Of a stretch of DNA of 30,347 nucleotides, positions 1 to 7,197 are shown one piece after another; position 1 is the first letter of the stretch; the number at the start of each line of letters is the position of its first letter. The notes under the pieces were generated by a model. That model did not search any database. It saw only the letters and a program-made list of their open reading frames with translations, and was not told the DNA's origin. Origin of the DNA: Solobacterium sp. (GTDB lineage Bacteria; Bacillota_I; Bacilli_A; Erysipelotrichales; Erysipelotrichaceae); the NCBI GenBank assembly GCA_017419465.1, contig JAFOLE010000029.1, positions 1 through 30,347 on the forward strand, read 5' to 3'. The position numbers and the translations under genes were made by a program.

Positions 1-108
1 CAGACCGTCCAGGATAATTTCCAGCACAAACGCGAGAATGATCCAGAACACAATAGCGATAAGAGGAACTTTCTCTGAAATTAAATGATTTCGTTGTTTT
101 TCTTTCAT
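1..108 (-). CDS. Membrane protein, N-terminal part only (runs off the window)
   Basis: Thirty-six codons are visible from an ATG at 108-106, preceded by a good AAGGTGA ribosome site 5 to 12 bases upstream. The peptide begins MKEKQRNHLISEKVPL, a basic cytoplasmic head, and continues into a hydrophobic stretch (about residues 15-36) that reads as a first membrane helix. The rest lies outside the window, so the family cannot be assigned. A short basic head followed directly by a helix occurs in CPBP-type membrane proteases and many small transporters, but nothing here decides between them. A 17-bp tandem duplication sits 30-65 bases upstream. Confidence 0.6.
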   Translation of the reverse strand, partial: MKEKQRNHLISEKVPLIAIVFWIILAFVLEIILDGL

Positions 109-139
109 TTCTATCACCTTTCTGACAGCCGGGATTTTT

Positions 140-172
140 GGCTGCATAATATACATGGCTGCATAATATACA
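140..172. repeat. 17-bp tandem duplication
   Basis: The 16-mer GGCTGCATAATATACA occurs at 140-155 and again at 157-172, separated by one base, so the unit is 17 bp and is present twice. It lies between the divergent partial membrane protein gene and the zinc-ribbon remnant, exactly where the remnant loses its reading frame (in-frame stop at 164-166). This looks like a rearrangement scar. Confidence 0.8.
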
Positions 173-460
173 CTATATTGTAACAAAGAGCTATCTCTTC
201 CTTTTTCTAAACATAACTACAATACGTTAGCCGACCGCTATCCAGAATTTGTGGGTGAATGGAGTGATATCGAGAATTATGCGTTGGATCTGGAAGTGGA
301 TGAGGTTCTCCCTTCCAGCTCAAAACTCGCATTCTGGAACTGCTCAATCTGTAAACACACATATACGAAAAAGATCACAGACTACGTGCTTGCCAAACGA
401 AGAGGTCACAATCCTTGCCCTTACTGTAACGGCCGGATCCCAAGACGATACTTCTACTGA
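167..460 (+). pseudogene. Truncated zinc-ribbon protein remnant (DUF4379-like repeat)
   Basis: The frame is open from 167 to the stop at 460. It contains a complete treble-clef-like zinc ribbon: a W-N-C-x2-C pair near the middle and a C-P-Y-C-N-G pair near the end, with an aromatic and basic stretch between. The family signature LADRYPEFVGEW starts at about 227, upstream of the only in-frame start-like codon (GTG at 251), which has no ribosome site. The recognisable domain therefore extends 5' of any plausible start, and the gene has probably lost its 5' part. Proteins of this type usually carry several such ribbons in tandem and are often found with mobile or nuclease genes. A short functional protein starting at 251 is possible but unlikely. 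Confidence 0.5.
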
Positions 461-482
461 AACAATTATATAAGAGATATTT

Positions 483-510
483 GCGGGTCATTTTGACCCG
501 CATTTCCTTT
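483..510 (+). terminator. Rho-independent terminator after zinc-ribbon remnant
   Basis: An 8-bp perfect stem GCGGGTCA / TGACCCGC (483-490 with 494-501) and a 3-base loop are followed by ATTTCCTTT on the plus strand. The tail is only moderately U-rich. Confidence 0.6.
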
Positions 511-511
511 A

Positions 512-539
512 GAAAATCAAAAGGAGGCTTTCGCCTCCT
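512..539 (-). terminator. Terminator of nrdD
   Basis: On the minus strand a 7-bp stem AGGAGGC / GCCTCCT closes a GAAA tetraloop and is followed by TTTTGATTTT. It faces the 3' end of nrdD about 155 bases downstream of its stop, with no gene between, which makes nrdD monocistronic. Confidence 0.75.
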
Positions 540-586
540 CGTGTTTAAGAATACTCGATTCCGAGAGTTATGTTCAAAAATCGCAA

Positions 587-605
587 TTTTTCAAAATTTG
601 AAAAA
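587..605. repeat. AT-rich perfect palindrome in the nrdD 3' region
   Basis: TTTTTCAAA and TTTGAAAAA face each other around one central base. It lies in the 155-base untranslated stretch between the nrdD stop and its terminator, which is much more AT-rich than the coding DNA around it. I see no gene in that stretch. Confidence 0.6.
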
Positions 606-694
606 GTCAGAGATCACCCCGGGTTATGTCGATTTTTGGACAAATTTTTTTTAAAATTTTTCAGAGTTTCAGAGCCCGTTCCCTTCATTTCAAA

Positions 695-2902
695 TCAGAG
701 ATGCAGTACGCGTTCCTTGATTTCCTGCGTACGGCCCTGGTTCCAGAACTGCGTACCGATGTATCCGCAGGTACGGCGTGCAACATTCATCGTATCCTGA
801 TCGGTGTTTCCGCAGCACGGGCACTTCCAGATCAGTTTTTTATGTTCATCCTCAACAATCTGGATCTCTCCGTCGTAACCGCACTTCTGGCAGTAGTCAC
901 TCTTTGTATTGAGCTCTGCATACATGATCGTATTGTAGATATGCTTCATGACCGCAAGAACTGCCGGAATGTTGTTCTGCATGTTCGGAACCTCCACATA
1001 GGAGATTGCGCCGCCCGGAGACAGATGCTGGAACTTGGCTTCCTGTGTCAGTTTGTCGAACGCATTGATTTCTTCCGTTACATGGATGTGGTAGCTGTTG
1101 GTGATGTAGTTGCGGTCTGTGACATGCGGGATCACGCCGAAGCGTTCCTGGAGGCACTTTGCAAACTTGTAGGTTGTGCTTTCAATCGGTGTTCCGTATA
1201 CGGAGTAGTCGATATTCTCCGCAGCCTTCCAGGTCTTGCATGCGTCATTCATGTGCTGCATGACCGCAAGACCGAATTCACGTCCTTCTTCACTGGTATG
1301 GGACTTGTTAAGCATGTAGTATACGCACTCCGCAAGACCAGCATAGCCAAGGCTGATCGTGGAATATCCGTCATAGAGCAGTTTGTCGATGACCTCACCC
1401 TTTTCAAGACGTGCGATCGCACCGTTCTGCCAGAGAATCGGCGCAACGTCACTCGGTGTTCCTTTCAGACGGTTGTGACGGATCATCAGAGCACGGTGGC
1501 AGAGCTCGAGACGCTCATCGAAGATCTTCCAGAACGAATCCATATCTCTTCCGGAGGAACATGCGATATCAACCAGGTTGATCGTTACAACACCCTGATT
1601 GAAACGGCCGTAATACCGGTGCTCACCCGGATGATAGTCTTTCGCATTGGCAATATTGCCGACACCGACATCCGTAAAGCGGTCCGGTGTGAGGAAGGAA
1701 CGGCATCCCATGCACGGATAGATATCGCCTTTGAGTTCACGCATGATCTTTGCGGAAATGTAGTCCGGAACCATACGCTTTGCGGTGCATTCCGCCGCAA
1801 GCTTGGTCAGATAGTAGTACTTGGAATCTTCATGAATGTTGTCTTCATCCAGTGTGTAGATGAGTTTCGGGAATGCCGGAGTGATATAGACACCCTTTTC
1901 ATTCTTGACACCCTTCATGCGCTGGCGGAGCATCTCTTCGATGATCAGCGCCAGGTCATCTCTGGTCTGTCCTTCCGGAACCTCATCAAGATACATATAT
2001 ACGGTCACAAACGGAGCCTGACCGTTGGTTGTCATAAGGGTAATGATCTGGTACTGAATCGTCTGTACACCGGTCTGGATTTCCTTGCGTACCCGTGCTT
2101 CCGCAATCTTGTTGATATGTTCCTGATCAGCCGCAACACCTGCTTCCGCAAGTTCTTCCGCAACGGATTCACGGTGCTTCTTACGGGATACTTCAACAAA
2201 CGGTGCAAGATGCGCGAGTGTGATGGTCTGTCCGCCGTACTGGTTGGAGGCAACCTGCGCAATGATCTGGGTTGCGATATTGCACGCGGTCGCAAAGCTG
2301 TGCGGTTTATCGATTGCAGTCTCACTGATGACCGTTCCGTTCTGCAGCATGTCATCCAGATTTACCAGGCAGCAGTTATACATCGGCTGCGCAAAATAGT
2401 CCGCATCATGGAAATGAATGATGCCCTTTTCATGCGCGTCGATAATGTCCTGCGGGAGGAGGAAACGACGGGTGATATCCTTGGAAACCTCTCCGGCCAT
2501 ATAGTCACGCTGTGTGCTGTTTACGGTCGGATTCTTGTTGGAGTTCTCCTGCTTTGCCTCTTCGTTGTAGCGGCCGATCAGCGAAAGAATCTGCTTGTCG
2601 GTTGTATTTGCCTTACGAACAAGTGCACGCTCGTAACGATATGTGATATAGTTATGAGCCAGCTGGAATGCGCGCTCCGCCATGATTTCGGTCTCGACCA
2701 TATCCTGGATTTCTTCGACCGCAAGCGCCCGCTTGAGACTTGAACAGTGCTCAATTACACGCTTTGTGATCTCCCGGATCTGTTCCTCAGAAACCTGACC
2801 GGTTTCCACGGTAGCGGCGTTTGCCTTGCGTACCGCATTTTCAATTTTTGCAGCGTCGAAGATGACTTCCTCACCGCTGCGCTTGATTACGTTAAGATTC
2901 AT
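695..2902 (-). CDS. nrdD: Anaerobic (class III) ribonucleoside-triphosphate reductase, large subunit
   Basis: It reduces ribonucleoside triphosphates to deoxyribonucleotides without oxygen, using a glycyl radical. The first 95 or so residues form an ATP-cone (NVIKRSGEEVIFDAAKI). The C-terminus has the four-cysteine zinc site (CQKC and CPCC) and the glycyl radical motif RTCGYIGTQFW, with the radical glycine 22 residues from the end. At 735 aa it has normal family length. I chose the ATG at 2902 because GAGGG lies 8 bases upstream; a TTG six codons earlier has no ribosome site. It stands alone, with its own promoter, an operator-like palindrome and a terminator. The activase gene nrdG, often adjacent, is not in this window. 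Confidence 0.97.
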   Translation of the reverse strand: MNLNVIKRSGEEVIFDAAKIENAVRKANAATVETGQVSEEQIREITKRVIEHCSSLKRALAVEEIQDMVETEIMAERAFQLAHNYITYRYERALVRKANTTDKQILSLIGRYNEEAKQENSNKNPTVNSTQRDYMAGEVSKDITRRFLLPQDIIDAHEKGIIHFHDADYFAQPMYNCCLVNLDDMLQNGTVISETAIDKPHSFATACNIATQIIAQVASNQYGGQTITLAHLAPFVEVSRKKHRESVAEELAEAGVAADQEHINKIAEARVRKEIQTGVQTIQYQIITLMTTNGQAPFVTVYMYLDEVPEGQTRDDLALIIEEMLRQRMKGVKNEKGVYITPAFPKLIYTLDEDNIHEDSKYYYLTKLAAECTAKRMVPDYISAKIMRELKGDIYPCMGCRSFLTPDRFTDVGVGNIANAKDYHPGEHRYYGRFNQGVVTINLVDIACSSGRDMDSFWKIFDERLELCHRALMIRHNRLKGTPSDVAPILWQNGAIARLEKGEVIDKLLYDGYSTISLGYAGLAECVYYMLNKSHTSEEGREFGLAVMQHMNDACKTWKAAENIDYSVYGTPIESTTYKFAKCLQERFGVIPHVTDRNYITNSYHIHVTEEINAFDKLTQEAKFQHLSPGGAISYVEVPNMQNNIPAVLAVMKHIYNTIMYAELNTKSDYCQKCGYDGEIQIVEDEHKKLIWKCPCCGNTDQDTMNVARRTCGYIGTQFWNQGRTQEIKERVLHL

Positions 2903-2933
2903 TTGATTACCCTCATTCAATTGCTTTTATCAC

Positions 2934-2957
2934 AGATAGTTGGAAGTCCAACTATCT
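2934..2957. promoter_or_regulatory. Perfect 11-bp inverted repeat in the nrdD leader (operator candidate)
   Basis: AGATAGTTGGA (2934-2944) and its exact complement TCCAACTATCT (2947-2957) are separated by two bases. It begins about 9 bases after the predicted nrdD transcription start and ends about 30 bases before the ATG. There is no U-tract, so it is not a terminator. It does not resemble the paired 16-bp NrdR boxes. A repressor site or a leader RNA hairpin are both possible. The TTGG/CCAA core and two-base centre recall the palindrome at 29860-29879. Confidence 0.6.
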
Positions 2958-2972
2958 TGCCTTTGCAGTATG

Positions 2973-3000
2973 ATTATATCAGTCTGTATGAGAAACACAA
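2973..3000 (-). promoter_or_regulatory. nrdD promoter
   Basis: On the minus strand a perfect TATAAT (2973-2978), preceded by TGA as in an extended -10, lies 16 bases from TTGTGT (2995-3000). Predicted start is near 2966, giving a leader of about 65 bases that contains the palindrome at 2934-2957. Confidence 0.7.
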
Positions 3001-3111
3001 GGAAAATAAATATGAAAATAATGAAAATGTCAGACCGCGCAGAACACACCGGATTTTACCCTCAGACAATGCCTTCCGGCATATGAAAAACCATCCTAAA
3101 GAAACCATATA

Positions 3112-3145
3112 AAAAGCAGAGAATCCGTTTGAATTCTCTGCTTTT
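3112..3145 (-). terminator. Terminator of the pfk-alcohol dehydrogenase unit (usable in both directions)
   Basis: A 12-bp perfect stem (3113-3124 with 3133-3144; AAAGCAGAGAAT and complement) has an 8-base loop. On the minus strand it follows the dehydrogenase stop by about 45 bases and runs into CTTTTTATAT. On the plus strand it runs into TTTTCGTTT. Between it and the nrdD promoter (3001-3111) I see no convincing gene, only a 24-codon open frame described under findings. Confidence 0.85.
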
Positions 3146-3189
3146 CGTTTCACTTTCAGTTACTGTTCCGATGGTAATTGTGATGGGAA

Positions 3190-4335
3190 TTACATCAGTT
3201 TTTTGAACATTTCACGGAACTGCTCAAGTGTTGCAGGTCTCGGATTGCCAGGTGCGCATGCATCTGCCGCTGCAGACTCGCACAGGAAGTCGAGATCTTC
3301 TTCCTTCAGCTTCTCAAGCTTGGTCGGAATTCCGACATCGACAGAGAGCTGACGAACTGCATCAATCGCTGCCTTGCGGTATTCCTCCTGGCTCATGCCG
3401 GTGGTATCAACACCGAATGCCTCAGCAATCTTCTTGAACTTCTCGCCGGTGTATTCCTGGTTGAATTCCATAACGATCGGCAGCATCATTGCGCAGGCAA
3501 CACCGTGCGGAGTGTCATATACTGCACCAAGTGTATGTGCCATGGAATGCGCGATACCAAGACCGACATTCGAATATGCCATCGCAGTGACATACTGTGC
3601 AAGCGCCATGCCTTCCCGTCCATCCGGATCGTTTTCGACCGCCTTGCGGAGATTCTTTGCGATCAGCTGGATTGCTTCGAGGTTAAGGCAGTCTGCCAGT
3701 TCCCATGCAGCGCCGGTTGTATAACCTTCGATTGCGTGGGTAAGTGCGTCCATACCTGTGGAAGCGGTCAGGCCTTTCGGCATCGAGGACATCATATCCG
3801 GGTCGACAACAGCGATATCAGGAATATCGTTAGGGTCAACGCAGACGAACTTACGACGCTTCTCAACGTCAGTAATAACATAGTTGATGGTGGATTCAGC
3901 GCCGGTTCCGCCGGTGGTAGGAACAGCAATGGTAAATACCGTGCGGTTCTTTGTCGGCGCAACGCCTTCCAGCGAACGTACATCATAGAATTCCGGGTTA
4001 TTAACAATAATACCGATGCCCTTGCCGGTATCCATGGAGGAGCCGCCGCCGATGGTGATCATGAAATCTGCGCCGGATGCCTTGTATGCATCAACACCAT
4101 GCTGGACGTTCTCGATTGTCGGATTCGGTTTGATTTCCGAATAGAGTGTGTACTCGATTCCGTTTTCCGCAAGGAGATCTGTCACTTTGTTTGTTACACC
4201 GAATTTAATGAGATCCGGATCGGATGCGACGAACGCCTTCTTAAAGCCTTTTGCCTTGACGATTCCGGGAATCTCCTGAATCGCGCCGTGTCCATGATAC
4301 GAAATTCCATTTAATACAAAACGATTTACAGCCAT
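3190..4335 (-). CDS. fucO: Iron-dependent alcohol dehydrogenase, lactaldehyde reductase (FucO) type
   Basis: This is a group III metal-dependent alcohol dehydrogenase that interconverts aldehydes and alcohols with NAD(H). The GGGSSMDTGKGIG nucleotide-binding loop is at about 96-108. The metal ligands fall at D196, H200, H263 and H277, the same positions as I recall for E. coli FucO. Long identical stretches such as INYVITD.EKRRKFVCVDP also match FucO, so lactaldehyde/1,2-propanediol or a similar short diol is the likely substrate; ethanol or propanediol activity cannot be excluded. At 381 aa it has normal length. The start has GAGGTAAAGTAT just before it. It begins 48 bases after the phosphofructokinase stop with no terminator between, so the two are probably co-transcribed, coupling glycolysis to NADH re-oxidation. 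No rhamnose or fucose genes are nearby. Confidence 0.9.
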   Translation of the reverse strand: MAVNRFVLNGISYHGHGAIQEIPGIVKAKGFKKAFVASDPDLIKFGVTNKVTDLLAENGIEYTLYSEIKPNPTIENVQHGVDAYKASGADFMITIGGGSSMDTGKGIGIIVNNPEFYDVRSLEGVAPTKNRTVFTIAVPTTGGTGAESTINYVITDVEKRRKFVCVDPNDIPDIAVVDPDMMSSMPKGLTASTGMDALTHAIEGYTTGAAWELADCLNLEAIQLIAKNLRKAVENDPDGREGMALAQYVTAMAYSNVGLGIAHSMAHTLGAVYDTPHGVACAMMLPIVMEFNQEYTGEKFKKIAEAFGVDTTGMSQEEYRKAAIDAVRQLSVDVGIPTKLEKLKEEDLDFLCESAAADACAPGNPRPATLEQFREMFKKLM

Positions 4336-4383
4336 ATACTTTACCTCATGCTATTTCTGACTGATTATCTGATACCGAAACAA

Positions 4384-5460
4384 TTAATCACCGAAGCTGA
4401 CACCCATCAGCTTGGCTTCTTTGATAATGCGTGCCTTCGGGTCAACGGTCTTCAGCTTTCCGGCGACCTCCGCCAGCGGAACCTTGACCATTTCACGGTT
4501 CTTATATCCGACCATGAAGCCATACTCACCCTTGAGAATCAGATTTCCCGCTTCTGCGCCAAGACGGCTTGCGAATACACGGTCATAGGCAACCGGCGCA
4601 CCGCCGCGCTGTACATGACCCGGTACGGTTACACGCACTTCACGTCCGGTCTTCTTTGCGATATTGTCTGCGAGCTCATAGGAAACAGACGGATACTTGT
4701 AATTCGCGAGCTTCTTCTTATATTCCTTCTTCGGAAGTTTTGCGTCTTCCTTGGAGATTGCCCCTTCCGCAACCGCAATAATCGTGAAGCGGTGTCCTTC
4801 CTTGTCACGCTGCTCGATCACATCAATGACTTTCTTCAGATCATACGGAATCTCCGGCAGAAGGATAATATCCGCGCCGCCCGCAAGTCCTGCATTCAGC
4901 GGCAGCCAGCCTACCTTGTGACCCATGACTTCAACGATGAATACACGGCCATGCGAAGAAGCGGTCGTGTGGATTTCATCAATCGCGCGAGTTGCGATAT
5001 CAACTGCAGACTGGAAGCCGAATGTCATATCAGTGCCCCAGAGGTCGTTGTCGATTGTTTTCGGGAGTGTTACCACATTCAGACCTTCTTCGCTCAGCAG
5101 ATTTGCGGTCTTGTGAGAGCCGTTTCCTCCCAGCATGACCAGGCAGTTCAGCTGAAGTTTATAGTAGGTCTGCTTCATCGCCTCGACCTTGTCGAGACCC
5201 TTCTCATCCGGTTCACGAATGGTCTTGAACGGGCACCGGGATGTACCGAGTATGGTTCCGCCGACAGTCAGAATATTTGAGAAATCCGATTCCGTCAGGA
5301 TACGGAATTTTCCGTAGATCAGTCCTTTGTAACCGTCTTCAAAGCCGTAGAATTCAACCGGCTCCCGGGAATTCTTTGTGACGGTCTTAAAAACACCGCG
5401 CATCGCCGCATTAAGGGCCTGGCAGTCTCCGCCGCTTGTAAGCATACCGATTCGTAACAT
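4384..5460 (-). CDS. pfkA: 6-phosphofructokinase (group with mixed ATP/PPi signature)
   Basis: It phosphorylates fructose 6-phosphate to the 1,6-bisphosphate. The GGD loop at 10-12, LPKTIDNDLWGTD at 132-144 and the later PGHVQRGG motif define the family, and 358 aa fits. At the donor-selecting positions it reads GGNGS (G114, equivalent to Gly104 of E. coli PfkA, typical of ATP users) and PKTIDND (K134, equivalent to position 124, Lys in PPi users). The Mg-binding Asp103 equivalent is Asn113. This combination is known from clostridial and plant-like ATP-dependent groups, so ATP is more likely than PPi but the sequence does not settle it. GGAGGATAAGAATAAT precedes the ATG. The 120 bases upstream lack a clear promoter. 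Confidence 0.93.
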   Translation of the reverse strand: MLRIGMLTSGGDCQALNAAMRGVFKTVTKNSREPVEFYGFEDGYKGLIYGKFRILTESDFSNILTVGGTILGTSRCPFKTIREPDEKGLDKVEAMKQTYYKLQLNCLVMLGGNGSHKTANLLSEEGLNVVTLPKTIDNDLWGTDMTFGFQSAVDIATRAIDEIHTTASSHGRVFIVEVMGHKVGWLPLNAGLAGGADIILLPEIPYDLKKVIDVIEQRDKEGHRFTIIAVAEGAISKEDAKLPKKEYKKKLANYKYPSVSYELADNIAKKTGREVRVTVPGHVQRGGAPVAYDRVFASRLGAEAGNLILKGEYGFMVGYKNREMVKVPLAEVAGKLKTVDPKARIIKEAKLMGVSFGD

Positions 5461-5581
5461 ATTATTCTTATCCTCCTGGAGAAAATGTTATCTGAATTAA
5501 TTAAAATACAAACCGCCCTGTTTCATCAAGAGTTCATTGCGCGGAATCATCGGTTTTCCTGTCGGAACTGCTCAGCCGAAG

Positions 5582-5606
5582 AAAAAAAAGCAGCGGTATC
5601 CGCTGC
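5582..5606 (-). terminator. Terminator after the PAP2 gene
   Basis: On the minus strand the 7-bp stem GCAGCGG / CCGCTGC with a 3-base loop is followed at once by eight T residues. It lies 13 bases beyond the PAP2 stop and separates it from pfkA. Confidence 0.9.
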
Positions 5607-5618
5607 ATTCCAGGTCTT

Positions 5619-6293
5619 TTATTTTCTGCGTTTACGCTTCATCCGGCCCAATTTCACATACGCCGCATAGAACGCTGTGAGGAAGAATGCCGAGAGAATG
5701 ATCCCGCCGATGATATCGGTCAGCCAGTGTACGCCGGAAAGAAGACGGGTCACCGCCGTCAATACGGCAAGGATCCAGCAGAGCGGACGGACCAGTCCGG
5801 AAACCGTCGGATTCTTCAGATAGTCCGGAAGAAGAATCGCCCCGACGCCGTAGCCCACACATCCCAGCATCGCGTGCGTTGAAGGATAGGAAGGCTCCGG
5901 CGCAGTTTCACCCGGCATGATGACCGGGCGGTAGTTCACAACAACCTTGTCAAACAGAATATAGGCAATGATTACGCAGACATAGATCACGCCTGCCGCG
6001 ATCAGCCGTTTATCCACTTTCGCGAGGCTTTTCCGCTGGATCAGCTGGACCAGACCGATAATTGCAAACACACCGCAGAGCAGAATCGCAAGATAGCCGA
6101 GAATCTCAGAAGCACGGTACCAGAGATCACTGGTGCCGAGTGCTTCATGCACCGCACCGTTGATCGAGGAAAAGCCGACAACCGTGTCCATCGGTCCGAT
6201 GGCAGCGGTATCCACCACTTTCACGAGAACCGTCCATACAATAAACAGTACCAGCGTATAAAACGCAGTCATAAATCTGCGATCAATTTTCAT
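5619..6293 (-). CDS. PAP2-family membrane phosphatase
   Basis: This is an integral membrane phosphatase of the lipid phosphate / undecaprenyl pyrophosphate phosphatase fold. The three catalytic motifs are present in order: K116-x5-R122-P (KVVVNYRP), PSTH at 137-140, and R183-x5-H189-x3-D193 (TRLLSGVHWLTD). About six hydrophobic helices surround them, and the tail is strongly basic (RMKRKRRK). At 224 aa the length is normal. Candidate substrates are undecaprenyl pyrophosphate in wall recycling or phosphatidic acid; the motifs do not discriminate. A GGAG lies 10 bases before the ATG. It follows the 6382-6852 gene by 88 bases and may be the last gene of that unit or have its own weak promoter. 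Confidence 0.88.
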   Translation of the reverse strand: MKIDRRFMTAFYTLVLFIVWTVLVKVVDTAAIGPMDTVVGFSSINGAVHEALGTSDLWYRASEILGYLAILLCGVFAIIGLVQLIQRKSLAKVDKRLIAAGVIYVCVIIAYILFDKVVVNYRPVIMPGETAPEPSYPSTHAMLGCVGYGVGAILLPDYLKNPTVSGLVRPLCWILAVLTAVTRLLSGVHWLTDIIGGIILSAFFLTAFYAAYVKLGRMKRKRRK

Positions 6294-6381
6294 AATCCAT
6301 ATTCTCCATACGCAGGGATCATATCTCCTGCCGCAAACGTTATGATAGCGCAGTGCGTCCGAAAACTCAAAAATGACTCAG

Positions 6382-6852
6382 TCAGAACTTCATCGATTCA
6401 CAGATCGATTCAAACACCGGACGGTTTGCGTCGGTATATTCCTGTGCGGAGTATCCGTAAACCGTATAGCAGATGTTTCCGTGCTTGAGTACAATCACCG
6501 TGCCATCCGTCGGAACGTCATGGTTGATATAACGGTAGGTAAAACCGAACGCTTTCTGCCCGCATACCGTCAACGGAAACGATTCCCCTTTTCGGTACTG
6601 ATGGGAAAGCAGTCCCTCCGCCAGTCTTAATTCTGTGCTTTCCGCAATGGATTTTGCGTCCGCCAGCATCGAAAGAAACGGATTGGACTTGTGATAAAAC
6701 ACCGCAACCGTATGATGCATCGCTTCATTCCGCATCGCCCACCGGTTCGGATTATCATCCAGAAACATCGCCTTCATCTCTTCTGCACTCATTACCCGGT
6801 ATCCGTCCGGTACCATAAGATTCAGATCATGACTGATGCACTCTTCTTCCAT
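6382..6852 (-). CDS. Uncharacterised cytoplasmic protein, possibly DcrB/PsbP-like fold
   Basis: I do not recognise this 156-residue protein with certainty. It has no signal peptide and no membrane helix. It opens with a pattern like NLMVPDGYRVMSAEEM and closes with an aromatic beta-rich half ending in VFESICESMKF. That head-and-tail pattern (an xVPxGW-like strand at the start and a final helix after a YTVYGYS strand) resembles PsbP/DcrB-type domains, but this is only a visual impression. The ATG at 6852 is preferred because AGGA lies 9 bases upstream; an ATG two codons earlier (6858) is too close to it. The gene starts 15 bases after the stop of the three-helix membrane protein, so the two are surely co-transcribed. 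Confidence 0.6.
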   Translation of the reverse strand: MEEECISHDLNLMVPDGYRVMSAEEMKAMFLDDNPNRWAMRNEAMHHTVAVFYHKSNPFLSMLADAKSIAESTELRLAEGLLSHQYRKGESFPLTVCGQKAFGFTYRYINHDVPTDGTVIVLKHGNICYTVYGYSAQEYTDANRPVFESICESMKF

Positions 6853-6867
6853 TTTCATTCATCCTGG

Positions 6868-7185
6868 TTATTTTCGATATCTGCCTTCGATAAAACTGTA
6901 TCGGATCATCATTCCAAGAACAAGCATGACGGTCCCTAAAACACCGATTATAAACAGCGGACTGTTCTGGTGCGCAAACAGAAGCGGGAGACCGAGAAGT
7001 TCGAACACGAACGCACCGATCAGCCACAGATTGGAAACTGCGCGGTTATATTCTTTTACGTCTGAAACTTCAGGAGCCTTCACATTTGCCCAGAACCCGA
7101 CTGCCTGTTTTGATCTGCGTGCGTATACTGCAGTTCCAAGGAACAGCAGCGCACAGATGCTCCAAATCAAGAACCCTACGACCAT
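6868..7185 (-). CDS. Small three-helix membrane protein of unknown function
   Basis: The 105-residue protein has hydrophobic segments at about 1-20, 51-70 and 76-96. A hydrophilic loop (about 22-48) contains SKQAVGFWANVKAPEV and DVKEYNRAVSNLW. The basic residues around the first helix end and the C-terminal RYSFIEGRYRK suggest cytoplasmic ends. The loop is the kind of conserved signature seen in small uncharacterised Bacillota membrane proteins, but I cannot name the family. It starts 12 bases after the stop of the prephenate dehydratase lipoprotein and shares its transcript, with GGATAAG as ribosome site. Partnership with the lipoprotein is possible but only by position. Confidence 0.7.
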   Translation of the reverse strand: MVVGFLIWSICALLFLGTAVYARRSKQAVGFWANVKAPEVSDVKEYNRAVSNLWLIGAFVFELLGLPLLFAHQNSPLFIIGVLGTVMLVLGMMIRYSFIEGRYRK

Positions 7186-7197
7186 AACTCTTATCCG

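Noticed and set aside
626..2743. A 705-codon plus-strand open frame
   Set aside because: It lies wholly antisense to nrdD, has low-complexity Cys/Arg/Val-rich composition and no domain or ribosome site; the minus-strand protein has every NrdD motif.
2903..2920. TTG start six codons upstream for NrdD
   Set aside because: No ribosome site, and the GAGGG that serves the ATG at 2902 would then be inside the coding region.
6374..6384. Palindrome TGACTCAGTCA at the end of the 6382-6852 gene
   Set aside because: One-base centre cannot form an RNA hairpin of useful size; it overlaps the stop codon and is not near a promoter.
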